Assembly (NCBI GenBank): GCA_017994055.1
Contig: JAGOLL010000015.1
Span: 1-40,744, forward strand
Reading direction: 5' to 3'
DNA from: Methanothrix sp.
GTDB taxonomy: Archaea > Halobacteriota > Methanosarcinia > Methanotrichales > Methanotrichaceae
DNA length: 40,744 nt
Positions 32,922-40,522 of this stretch are shown in pieces (the stretch's first letter is position 1; each line of letters starts with the position of its first letter). The position numbers and the translations under genes are program-made. The notes beneath the pieces were generated by a model that was given only the letters and a program-made list of their open reading frames with translations, was not told the DNA's origin and made no database searches.

Positions 32922-33388
32922 TGCCGCATATCTGCACCCGCTGCAATAGCGTTTTTGATTCAGGTGAGGACATACTCAAAGGCTGCCCCAAATGCGGCTG
33001 GAAGAAGTTCATGTTCGTAAAAAAAGCTCCCGCCAAGGGCGATGATAATCAGGAGCAGATAATAACCCGGGCTATGGGCGTCAGAGTCCCGCCAAGGGGA
33101 GCAAGAAGGGCTTCGCCTCCAGAGCCGGAGGGCTCCCTGAAGCCTGAGGTGCATAAGCCTGCCCGCCCCAAGGAGGAGATCCACCCACAGGGTCATCCGC
33201 CGGTGATCATTCCGACGCCGGCCAAGCCTGAGGGCAAAGCCCTGGAGAGCATCAAGATAACTGCTCCTGGCACATATGAACTCAACCTCCCTTCTCTCTT
33301 TGAGAGAGATGAACTGATCATGGCGGTAAAGGAAGGAACTTATTTTATAGATCTCTCATCCGCCTTTAAAAAAGGCAAGAAGGATTGA
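32921..33388 (+). CDS. oapC: OapC zinc-ribbon protein
   Basis: A 155-residue protein with an N-terminal zinc ribbon (ICTRCNSVF, then LKGCPKCGWKKFMF), a Pro/Lys-rich linker (about 45-105) and a small C-terminal domain (ITAPGTYELNLPSLFERDEL) that looks strand-rich. This matches the Zn-ribbon partner of the OapA/OapB module. The linker is probably disordered. The gene ends 15 nt from the stop of a converging 49-aa gene, with a hairpin in between. Confidence 0.87.
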   Translation: MPHICTRCNSVFDSGEDILKGCPKCGWKKFMFVKKAPAKGDDNQEQIITRAMGVRVPPRGARRASPPEPEGSLKPEVHKPARPKEEIHPQGHPPVIIPTPAKPEGKALESIKITAPGTYELNLPSLFERDELIMAVKEGTYFIDLSSAFKKGKKD

Positions 33389-33396
33389 GACAGTGA

Positions 33397-33416
33397 GATA
33401 GAATCACCTTTCTATC
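33397..33416. terminator. Shared terminator hairpin between oapC and the 49-aa gene
   Basis: GATAGAA (33397-33403) and TTCTATC (33410-33416) are perfect 7-bp complements with a 6-nt loop containing the stop of the minus-strand gene. A TTTATC stretch follows on the plus strand. Confidence 0.5.
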
Positions 33417-33553
33417 TTTATCTCCATCTCCTTCCAATCGGGCCCCACTCCGCGGAGAGATCCGGCCATGGCTGCAGAGACATTGGCGATGATCTCCTGA
33501 GTGAAGGCATTCAATTCAATCTCCTCTCCGTCCACCTCAAGCTTGACCCTCAT
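33404..33553 (-). CDS. Small conserved-looking 49-aa protein
   Basis: An ORF below common length cut-offs. ATG 33553 follows AGAGGAAGAAG, a good ribosome-binding site. The 49 residues (MRVKLEVDGEEIELNAFTQE, then IIANVSAAMAGSLRGVGPDW, then KEMEIKIER) show a strand-helix-strand pattern with ordinary composition. I recall similar short proteins in other methanogens, but this is memory, not a search. It converges on oapC and ends 12 bp left of the upstream secreted-protein gene's stop side, with 12 bp between its start and that gene's stop (33566), so it may be read from the same transcript as that gene. Confidence 0.7.
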   Translation of the reverse strand: MRVKLEVDGEEIELNAFTQEIIANVSAAMAGSLRGVGPDWKEMEIKIER

Positions 33554-33565
33554 CTTCTTCCTCTT

Positions 33566-33973
33566 TCAGGCTCCGCCGAATATGGCAAAAGGCGGAGTAT
33601 AAACTATGGTACCGGAGGGTATTGCCTGGGGCAGGGTATAGACTGAGCCGGCCTGGTTTTCTGCCTCATTATTCTTAACCGCAAACATGGGAGTTACTGT
33701 GATCGGAGTAGCGCCTCTGATAGTGGTAACATTGACGCCGAGCGCCGCCTTCTTTCCCAAGGTGCTGAGATCGAGCACATCGCCCTTTAAGTTTCCACCC
33801 AGAGCAGTTGCCGGGGTTGTGGGCATGGCCGGCGAGAGGCGGGGCAGCTGAACCACATCCATGACCGGTTTCTTATTTAATGTGCTTAAATCCAGGACAT
33901 CGGCAGCACTGGCGCTAAAGGCCATGCCTGCCAGAAGAGCTGTGACGACGAAGACTGTAAGAATCAACTTCAT
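33566..33973 (-). CDS. Small secreted protein with duplicated DVLDLSTL motif
   Basis: A 135-residue exported protein with a signal peptide (MKLILTVFVVTALLAGMAFS). DVLDLSTL followed by xKK occurs twice (about residues 25-35 and 69-79), pointing to an internal duplication. The rest is Pro/Thr/Val-rich (TVTPMFAVKN; SGTIVYTPPFAIFGG). ATG 33973 is preceded by AAAGGAGGT, an almost perfect Shine-Dalgarno match, suggesting strong expression; the in-frame codon at 34006 is rejected. No family recognised. Confidence 0.75.
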   Translation of the reverse strand: MKLILTVFVVTALLAGMAFSASAADVLDLSTLNKKPVMDVVQLPRLSPAMPTTPATALGGNLKGDVLDLSTLGKKAALGVNVTTIRGATPITVTPMFAVKNNEAENQAGSVYTLPQAIPSGTIVYTPPFAIFGGA

Positions 33974-34312
33974 TTTATGAACCTCCTTTCTCATGAGGGC
34001 GCTCAATCAAGAGCCCTTTCTTCCGTACGAGAGCTTTAACCATTTATTCCTTTTGCTTATGCCGGGCCAAAGCCCTTGATAAAAAGAAATTAGTAATTTT
34101 ATAAATTAAAAGTATAAAATATACTAGGTTTTAATAGACGTTTATTGGACGGCAATTTTCATATTTCAAAATGAAAATGTCCTGAATAACTCAATAAAAA
34201 AGAAAAGCATTATATATCCTCGGTGAAAAAGATAGCCCCGGCGAAGAGCAAAGGGAAGAATGAAGATTTGATCCATTCTTCCGCTACCCTCCCCACGATC
34301 TTCGCCAATTTT
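33974..34312. other. AT-rich gene-free interval
   Basis: 339 bp between two secreted-protein genes. It holds the ribosome-binding site of the 33973 gene, an AT-rich tract at 34080-34140 with many TATA-like strings, and a TTTTCAT/ATGAAAA inverted repeat (34156-34177) that could end transcription of the upstream gene. A 70-codon minus frame at 34210-34422 overlaps the 34313 gene and has no family signature. Confidence 0.5.
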
Positions 34313-35488
34313 TCATCGGGCCGATTCTGAAAACGCATTGAGTGACTCTGAAAATTTTTTGCATGAACCGCTGGAACATGGTTTGGGAAATGGACGAAGC
34401 TCATCGCTTTTCTGCACTTCATCGCATGCTACCCCAGTGCATCTTGGTTCTGATTGATCCTCATTGCGGAAGACTATCCTTCTGCTGATCTCAAAGGAGC
34501 CCAGGTACTCCTCACGCTCGGCCATGTTCCTCTGGCCGGGAATGGCTTGCTTGGCATCGATCATGTAGAAGCCGGTGAAGTTGTCGGCGGTCTTGAATTC
34601 TGCGCTCTTCTTTAGAGATCCGGTCTGGTGCAGATTAAAGCTCTGGCTCTCAAACTCCATCTGCATCAGATCGTAGCTCTCCTGGAGTTTTGCGCCCACA
34701 CCACCGAATACTGCAGAGCTTTTGAAGCTCTCGGTTCCGACCAGGGAGTCGCCGGGGTATATGGCATTGTAGTTTTCCACGGCGTCCTGAGCCTCAAAGT
34801 TGGGATTCTTTCCCCTGGAGCCGTCGACCAGATATTCGTTCTTGACCAGGGCATCCACGCTGCCGCTAAATCGGATATCCTTGGTAGACTTGACACCAGA
34901 GTTCATGGATCGAACATTCTTATTCAGCCGAAATTGTCCCGTTCCGCTGATGGCTGTCTCCGAGGCGTAATCCAGAGCCTGGACTCTGAACTCTCCCCTT
35001 CCAGAATTGGATTTGCAGCAACGAGAGGTCGCATCAACTGTGAAATCATATGATCCTGCCGCGGCTTCGGTATCAGCGCTGACCAGGAGGCTCTTGCTTC
35101 TTGTGCCTCCCGCCGGAATTGCCAGGCTCTCCTCGATCCAGCTGAACCAATCCAAGGGGCATTTCTGAGAGCTTACTCCCAGGTCAGCTGTAACCTCTTC
35201 TGATCCTTTATTCTTAACGCTGATCAGAAACTCCAGGCTCTTGCCCTGAGTCAGATATCCCTTCTCCTTTGCGCTGCCCGATCCGGCCAGGCTGACGGCA
35301 ACAGAAAGGCAATTGGACGGACCATAGCAGGGGCCGGGTATAAATCCAGGAAGAGTCGGCTCAGAGGGTCCTGGCAGCAGGCCGAGCTGGGAATAGCTCA
35401 TCCCCTCACCCTGGTCTTCCACAGTGGCAGAAGACAGGATGGATAATGATATCATTGCAGATAAAATCAATTTCACAATAAAGCCCAT
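34313..35488 (-). CDS. Secreted protein, second gene of a paralogous pair
   Basis: A 391-residue exported protein (signal peptide MGFIVKLILSAMISLSILSS). Residues about 60-155 form a beta-sandwich-like domain with Cys residues (LEFLISVKNKGSEEVTADLG). From about 165 to 370 it resembles the upstream gene: ISGTGQF, then FKSSAVFGGVGAKLQESYDL, then YLGSFEISRRIVFRNEDQ and CTGVACD. The C-terminus is Ser/Cys-rich. ATG 35488 is preceded by GGGGGTTC. It lies 50 nt after the stop of the related gene, probably in one transcript. Function unknown; a cell-envelope or sheath role is possible. Confidence 0.8.
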   Translation of the reverse strand: MGFIVKLILSAMISLSILSSATVEDQGEGMSYSQLGLLPGPSEPTLPGFIPGPCYGPSNCLSVAVSLAGSGSAKEKGYLTQGKSLEFLISVKNKGSEEVTADLGVSSQKCPLDWFSWIEESLAIPAGGTRSKSLLVSADTEAAAGSYDFTVDATSRCCKSNSGRGEFRVQALDYASETAISGTGQFRLNKNVRSMNSGVKSTKDIRFSGSVDALVKNEYLVDGSRGKNPNFEAQDAVENYNAIYPGDSLVGTESFKSSAVFGGVGAKLQESYDLMQMEFESQSFNLHQTGSLKKSAEFKTADNFTGFYMIDAKQAIPGQRNMAEREEYLGSFEISRRIVFRNEDQSEPRCTGVACDEVQKSDELRPFPKPCSSGSCKKFSESLNAFSESAR

Positions 35489-35538
35489 AACAAGAACCCC
35501 CGATAAAAAAAGAAGAAAAAAGCTGCCAGGGATGAGCC

Positions 35539-36450
35539 CTAGCAGTCAACCCCTTCACAGGGCTTCTTTTCCTTTTCAGGAACCGGGTTCTCGTGGAACT
35601 TGATCAGCTTCTCGGCCTCGAATGTTCCGGTGAACATCTCGTGAGCCTTTATATCCTTGTAGAAGATCTTGTGCCACTTGGCATCGGTGCCCCAGGTACC
35701 ATTGAAGGAGGTCTTGGTGTCAATGCCGATCAGATGGGTCGGGATATAGGTGTTTTTATCCTGAGATCTCATCAGTTCATCGACTAATTTTGTATTTCTT
35801 CCTGCCTTCTTTAATGCCCTTACCAGCTCCTCAGGAGTGCAGTTAGCTCCTTTGCATATCTCGGTGAGGTTAGCCCTGGGACTTCCTGCTGCAACATTCA
35901 AACTGTTGTCAGGGCAGTTGCCTGGACAATCCGCGTCTTCGCAGGGAGTGCAGTTCTTCGGATTATATGGTGTGGTTGAAGCAAAGAATGAGGTCTCATC
36001 CTTCTCCATCTCATATACCGAGAACATCTCCTGAACCTCAGCGCCAATGCCTCCATAGAATGCCTTGGAATTGAGCAGCTTGCCGCCCACCAGAGGGGTG
36101 TTGCCGGCATAGGTCATCTTGGTGTTCTCAATCAGGTTGAAGCCTGACTTCTTGCCGTTATTGACTGCTTCTACCTCTGTGGCGATCTTCTCCGGATTCT
36201 GGGAATACTTATGCTCGGAGTCAAGCTCCAGGTCGCCATCTCCGGCCATGGTGTTGTAGTACTCGAGAGCAATCTTCTTGTCCACGATAGATGTGCTGAC
36301 ATCTACTATTCCTGTTCCTGCTACCTTCTGAGCTTCACAGAACTGTTCATACTGCACTGGAGGAACCAGTGGTGGGTTGGCGAGCACAATGCCACAACCT
36401 CCCATCAGGGCAAGCACCAGTACAGATACTACTACTATTACTCCCTTCAT
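35539..36450 (-). CDS. Secreted protein, first gene of a paralogous pair
   Basis: A 303-residue exported protein (MKGVIVVVSVLVLALMGGCG then IVLA). It shares VAGTGIVDVS, LNSKAFYGGIGAEVQEMFSV, MFTGTFEAEKLIKFHENP and a final PCEGVDC with the downstream gene, but lacks that protein's N-terminal beta domain. The middle part carries an insertion rich in Cys and Pro (NCTPCEDADCPGNCPDN). The Cys in MGGCG could be read as a lipobox, but archaeal lipidation is uncertain. ATG 36450 follows GGGGGCG and a TATA element lies about 96 nt upstream. Function unknown. Confidence 0.8.
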   Translation of the reverse strand: MKGVIVVVSVLVLALMGGCGIVLANPPLVPPVQYEQFCEAQKVAGTGIVDVSTSIVDKKIALEYYNTMAGDGDLELDSEHKYSQNPEKIATEVEAVNNGKKSGFNLIENTKMTYAGNTPLVGGKLLNSKAFYGGIGAEVQEMFSVYEMEKDETSFFASTTPYNPKNCTPCEDADCPGNCPDNSLNVAAGSPRANLTEICKGANCTPEELVRALKKAGRNTKLVDELMRSQDKNTYIPTHLIGIDTKTSFNGTWGTDAKWHKIFYKDIKAHEMFTGTFEAEKLIKFHENPVPEKEKKPCEGVDC

Positions 36451-36545
36451 TTTTCTTTTCGCCCCCTTTTTCTTTAAGCGATCAAATTAAGGTATTTCAC
36501 CAAATGAGCTTTTCTTAGCTCTTCTATCAAACTGATACTTTGATA

Positions 36546-36554
36546 TTATATAAA
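36546..36554 (-). promoter_or_regulatory. TATA element of the secreted pair
   Basis: TTTATATAA on the minus strand, in an AT-rich stretch, predicts a start near 36522 and a leader of about 70 nt before the ATG at 36450. This is longer than most leaders in the window. Confidence 0.5.
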
Positions 36555-36797
36555 TTTAACCTTTGAGCCATGATGGAAAGGCAGGTCAAAGTTGGGAGAA
36601 GATAAATCGCAAGGCGGGGATACAAGGGCAAGTATAGAAGGATGGATATAATACTATTAATAAATGTGCATCGATGAACCTATCGGCAGAATAGGCGGGG
36701 AAGATCAGGGATGTAATCATGGCTTGGCCATTCGCGGATAGAAGAGAGGATGGCGTGTTCCTTCGCGCTGGATTAGTCCATTAATCGATTAGACGAA
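36555..36797. other. Rest of gene-free interval before hef
   Basis: Part of the 381-bp divergent intergenic region between the secreted pair and hef. It shows no convincing open frame. Near its right end are GATTAG direct repeats (about 36767-36772 and 36788-36793) overlapping the palindrome listed separately. Confidence 0.5.
36782..36791. promoter_or_regulatory. Palindrome just upstream of the hef TATA box
   Basis: TAATCGATTA is a perfect 10-bp palindrome ending 6 bp before the hef TATA element, where a regulator or the BRE would bind. Candidate operator; no regulator is identified. Confidence 0.35.
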
Positions 36798-36806
36798 GAT
36801 ATATTA
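36798..36806 (+). promoter_or_regulatory. TATA element of hef (leaderless)
   Basis: GATATATTA is centred about 30 nt before the ATG at 36832. No ribosome-binding site precedes the ATG, so the transcript is probably leaderless. Confidence 0.55.
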
Positions 36807-36831
36807 CAATGAAAAACAGCATTTACAATTC

Positions 36832-39216
36832 ATGCCCTCATACCTGGAGCATCCCCGTCTGCTGCCCCAAACCGTGGAAAAGCGGCTATTTCAGATGGAT
36901 CTGGCCGCTCAGGCTTTAAAGGCCTCCAGCCTGATAGTGGTGCCTACGGGACTGGGCAAGACTGTCATCGCCCTGATGGTGCTCCTGGCCAGGATGGATA
37001 AGGGCAGGATCCTATTCCTTGCCCCTACCAAGCCCCTGGTGGAGCAGCATGCATCATTCCTGCAGCGCGTGCTCCGGGATGGCGATCATGTGGTGATGAT
37101 GACCGGAGAGAGCCCGCCGGAGTCCAGGATACAGCTGTGGAGCCGGGGGAGAATTGTGGTCTCCACGCCACAGGTGATAGAAAACGATCTTCTCTCCCGC
37201 AGAATCGATCTTGCCGATGTATCTTTGATCATATTCGACGAGGCACACCGAGCGGTGGGAAGCTATTCCTATGTCTATATCGCCGAACGCTACCGCCGCG
37301 AGGCCAATAACCCCTTGGTCCTGGGCATCACCGCCAGTCCGGGCAGCCAGAGCGAGAAGATAGCCGAGATCTGCAGCAACTTGGGCATAGAGAGGATACA
37401 GACCAGGACGGAGAGCGATCCCGATGTTGCCTTATTTGTTCATGAGCGGGAGATAGAATGGGTCAAGCTCACTGTGCCGAAGGAGCTTCTGGCCATCCGC
37501 GGCTCCATTGAGGATCTTCTTCAGAGCAGAATAGACGACCTGAACCGGCTGGGAATAAGCCCTCTGAGGATAGGCATAAAGTCATCCAAGAAGGAGCTAT
37601 TGGGTCTGCAGGCATCTCTGATGTCCTCGGCCAGAGTCTCCGCCAATAAGAGCACCTTTATAGCCGTATCTATTCTGGCGGAGATACTCAAGCTCTATCA
37701 CGCCGTGGAGCTGGCGGAGACCCAGGGCCCCGATGCTTTGGCCAGGTACTTCCAGAGGCTGGAGGGTGAGGCCCTCTCCCGGAGCGGCTCCAAAGCCTCG
37801 CGCCGTATAATCCAGGATCCCCGGTTCCGTCGCATCATGGTCGCCCTGGCCGATCTGAAGGCAGAGCACCCCAAGCCCGCCGCTGCCAGGAGGATACTTT
37901 TGGAGCAGATCCAGGCCAAACCGGATTCGAGGGTCATGGTCTTCACCAACTATCGGGATACGGCCACTGCTCTCCTCCATTTCCTGAAAGGCGATCCCGC
38001 CATCCGTGCGGTGCGCTTTGTGGGCCAGGCCAGCCGGGATCACGATGAGGGGCTGAGCCAGAAGAAGCAGGCAGAGATACTGAATAAATTCCGGTCCGGC
38101 GAGTTCAATGTGCTCATAGCCACATCGGTAGGCGAGGAGGGTATAGACATACCGGCCACGGATATGGTCCTGTTCTATGAGCCGGTCCCTTCAGAGATCC
38201 GCAGCATTCAGCGCAAGGGCAGGACGGGCCGGGCCAGGGCGGGCCGGGTAGTGGTGCTCATGGCCAGGGGGACGCGGGATGAGGCCTATTACTGGATATC
38301 CGACCGCAAGGAGAGGTCCATGAAACGCCAGATAAGAGGACTGAGCGGAGATCTCCTGCCCCGTCCAGAGCAGGCTCGAGCCCAGCAGACCGGGATAAAG
38401 GAGGAGATATTCCCTCCCGAGGAGGATGCCCCCGGTCTTGCCGGCAGAAAGATGGGAGAGAAGATTGAGGACTGGGCAGAAGAGGGGAGGGAGGAGGCAG
38501 AAGAGGATGCGGCGGGAGAGGTGGAGCAAATTCACAAGGCTGAAGGAGGCGGCCCGGTTGGAGAAGCTCCCTCCCTGGGTCAAGGATCTGTATTTGTGGA
38601 TTATAGGGAGCGGGATATGGCCAAGCGGCTGGAGAGCATGGGCCTGGAGGTGACTCTGGGCAATCTGGAGGTGGGGGACTATGTCATCAGCGAGAGGGTG
38701 GCGGTGGAGCGCAAGACCGCCTCGGACTTTGTATCATCGATCATCGATCCCCAGAGAAACCTCTTCCGGCAGATGGCGGATCTGACCAGGACCTATGAAC
38801 GGCCGATTTTGATTTTGGAGGGCAGGGACTTTTACAGCACCCAGATGAGCCCCGTCTCCATTCAGGGAGCAATGGCCTCGGTGGCGGTTGATTATGGCGT
38901 TCCCATCATACCTGCGGAAGACCAGGATGACACGGCCAGGATAATCGCTCTTCTAGTCCGCAGGGAGAAGAAGGAGGGGCGGGAGCCCAAGGCGCACGGC
39001 CATAAGACGGCCAGGACGCTCAAGGAGCAGCAGGAGTATCTCATATCCGCCATACCAAGCGTTGGTCCCAGGGTGGCTCGGAACCTTCTGCGACACTTCG
39101 GCTCCATCCAGCGGGTGATGACCGCATCGGAAAAGGAGCTGCGGGAGGTGGCTCTGGTGGGGCCAAAGATCGCAGAGCGCATCCGGGAGCTGGTGGGTGG
39201 GGAGTACAAGGGATAG
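36832..39216 (+). CDS. hef: Hef helicase-nuclease (FANCM/XPF-like)
   Basis: Hef processes stalled replication forks: a DEAH helicase joined to an XPF-type structure-specific nuclease. The 794-residue product has helicase motif I VVPTGLGKT, motif II FDEAH, motif III GITASPGS, a helical insert, motif V EEGIDIPATD and motif VI RKGRTGRARAG. An acidic linker (about 520-580, EDWAEEGREEAEEDAAGEVE) leads to the nuclease with VFVDYRE, GDYVISERVAVERKTASDF (the ERKxxxD site) and two C-terminal helix-hairpin-helix motifs (IPSVGPRVARNLL; VALVGPKIAERI). All catalytic motifs look intact. It is monocistronic and homologous to human FANCM. Confidence 0.96.
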   Translation: MPSYLEHPRLLPQTVEKRLFQMDLAAQALKASSLIVVPTGLGKTVIALMVLLARMDKGRILFLAPTKPLVEQHASFLQRVLRDGDHVVMMTGESPPESRIQLWSRGRIVVSTPQVIENDLLSRRIDLADVSLIIFDEAHRAVGSYSYVYIAERYRREANNPLVLGITASPGSQSEKIAEICSNLGIERIQTRTESDPDVALFVHEREIEWVKLTVPKELLAIRGSIEDLLQSRIDDLNRLGISPLRIGIKSSKKELLGLQASLMSSARVSANKSTFIAVSILAEILKLYHAVELAETQGPDALARYFQRLEGEALSRSGSKASRRIIQDPRFRRIMVALADLKAEHPKPAAARRILLEQIQAKPDSRVMVFTNYRDTATALLHFLKGDPAIRAVRFVGQASRDHDEGLSQKKQAEILNKFRSGEFNVLIATSVGEEGIDIPATDMVLFYEPVPSEIRSIQRKGRTGRARAGRVVVLMARGTRDEAYYWISDRKERSMKRQIRGLSGDLLPRPEQARAQQTGIKEEIFPPEEDAPGLAGRKMGEKIEDWAEEGREEAEEDAAGEVEQIHKAEGGGPVGEAPSLGQGSVFVDYRERDMAKRLESMGLEVTLGNLEVGDYVISERVAVERKTASDFVSSIIDPQRNLFRQMADLTRTYERPILILEGRDFYSTQMSPVSIQGAMASVAVDYGVPIIPAEDQDDTARIIALLVRREKKEGREPKAHGHKTARTLKEQQEYLISAIPSVGPRVARNLLRHFGSIQRVMTASEKELREVALVGPKIAERIRELVGGEYKG

Positions 39217-39414
39217 AACAGATGCAGCAAAGCGCTTCGGCATAGATTTTAGATTTTCGACAAAGATTGGCCTCTTTATCTGCTCCCGAAAGAGCGGAAT
39301 GAGCCTATGCAATGAGCTGTATGACCTGCTCCAGTGTTATCATCCTGAAGCTGCGGCGAGGTAAAAATAAGAGGCGAGAGCAGCATACGCGCTCCGGCAG
39401 GACATCTTGGCTTT

Positions 39415-40242
39415 TCACAAGATTATTGCTTTCTGCATCACCACAAACGGCGTCATCAATGAGGCATCCGAATTCTCGCTTTCTGCATGGTAGCCGTCTC
39501 TTACCCAGACATCAATCATATATGCACCCGCCCTGGAGGAGCCGGTGTCCCAGCTCCAGACATTGCTGGTGGTCCAGTTGGTCATGGGCAGCCATTGCTC
39601 CTCAGTTGAAGGGCCTTTGAGCAGGAATTGAAATAGAATGGTATCCTTATCCGGATCGGAGGCTTTTGCGGTCCAGGTTACCTTAGTGCCCCTGTACTGG
39701 GGGCTTTTCCGATCTGACCTGACGCTCAAGAGAGTCGGCTTTGAGTTCATCGATCTGCCGCCGATGCCTGCAATGCTGATGATTCCATATTCAGCACTGA
39801 TTTGGCTATCGTGCCCCCAGGGCCCCTCATGGCGCTCATCCCTTACCCGCACCTCTATGATATTGGAACCCGCATCTAGAGGGCTGGTGGTCCAGTTCCA
39901 GGTGTTATTCGCATCCCAGTTGGTCATCGGCTTCCAGGCATTCCCGGTCATTGGGCCATTGAGCCAGAACTGATATAGCAGCCTGTCTCCTTCCGGGTCG
40001 TAGGCGTAGCCGGTCCAGGTTACAGTAGATCCTGCGGTCAGCGGACCCTCTTGATCCGGCGTCAGGCTTTTGGCTATGGGCGGCTGATTCATGGAGCCTG
40101 CAATAGACGCCATTGCCCCAGAGCTCTTGGCATTTGCCGCAGACATGAGGTCCTTGGTAGTAACGGCCTGGGATGAACATATGAACATCACTGTCAGAAG
40201 AGCACAGACAAAAAGAATTCTCCTGCTATTCCCTTCCTTCAA
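39415..40242 (-). CDS. Secreted protein with two Ig-like repeats
   Basis: A 275-residue exported protein (signal peptide RRILFVCALLTVMFICSSQA). Two copies of a domain of about 100 residues, at about 56-156 and 171-271, share VTWTxxAxDPxxD, L-Y/F-QF, a GP...W-PMTNW segment, a WxWxT strand, and a final V-R-D-x-x-H-E/A segment. The layout resembles extracellular Ig-like or Y_Y_Y-type repeats. TTG 40242 is preferred because GGTGAT lies 4 nt upstream, as in the tandem paralogs; GTG 40251 overlaps that site. It converges on hef. Function unknown; cell-surface binding is likely. Confidence 0.8.
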   Translation of the reverse strand: MKEGNSRRILFVCALLTVMFICSSQAVTTKDLMSAANAKSSGAMASIAGSMNQPPIAKSLTPDQEGPLTAGSTVTWTGYAYDPEGDRLLYQFWLNGPMTGNAWKPMTNWDANNTWNWTTSPLDAGSNIIEVRVRDERHEGPWGHDSQISAEYGIISIAGIGGRSMNSKPTLLSVRSDRKSPQYRGTKVTWTAKASDPDKDTILFQFLLKGPSTEEQWLPMTNWTTSNVWSWDTGSSRAGAYMIDVWVRDGYHAESENSDASLMTPFVVMQKAIIL

Positions 40243-40354
40243 TTCAATCACCTTGCTTCCCCTTATGTATCTAATATTCGGTGTATATCATTATAGTTAA
40301 ATTTTTCTGATCATCACTAAAGAATATAGCAGAGCCCAGGCGTGAGGCAGCGAG

Positions 40355-40522
40355 ATGTACAGTCCACTCAAGAATCATCAGGAGGATCTCATCCAGGTCA
40401 TTGCCGGGCTATGCAGCCAGCTTGGCTTCAGGCCGCTCTCCGGAAAAGAGAGGCCTGAAGATCTGCTGCTCCATGATCTGCTGCAAGGAAAGGAAAGCAT
40501 GTGCTGCATTGGAATTAAATAG
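40355..40522 (+). CDS. Possible 55-aa ORF or gene remnant at right edge
   Basis: ATG 40355 opens a 55-codon frame (MYSPLKNHQEDLIQVIAGLC, then SQLGFRPLSGKERPEDLLLH, then DLLQGKESMCCIGIK) with plausible amphipathic helical composition. No clear ribosome-binding site or TATA element was seen. Other frames continue with protein-like strings after its stop, so it may be the first part of a broken gene. Not recognised. The remaining bases to 40744 show nothing I can support. Confidence 0.3.
   Translation: MYSPLKNHQEDLIQVIAGLCSQLGFRPLSGKERPEDLLLHDLLQGKESMCCIGIK

Noticed and set aside
34210-34422. 70-codon minus-strand frame overlapping the end of the 34313 secreted protein
   Set aside because: Partly antisense-free but overlaps a supported gene in another frame, has no ribosome-binding site and no recognisable pattern.
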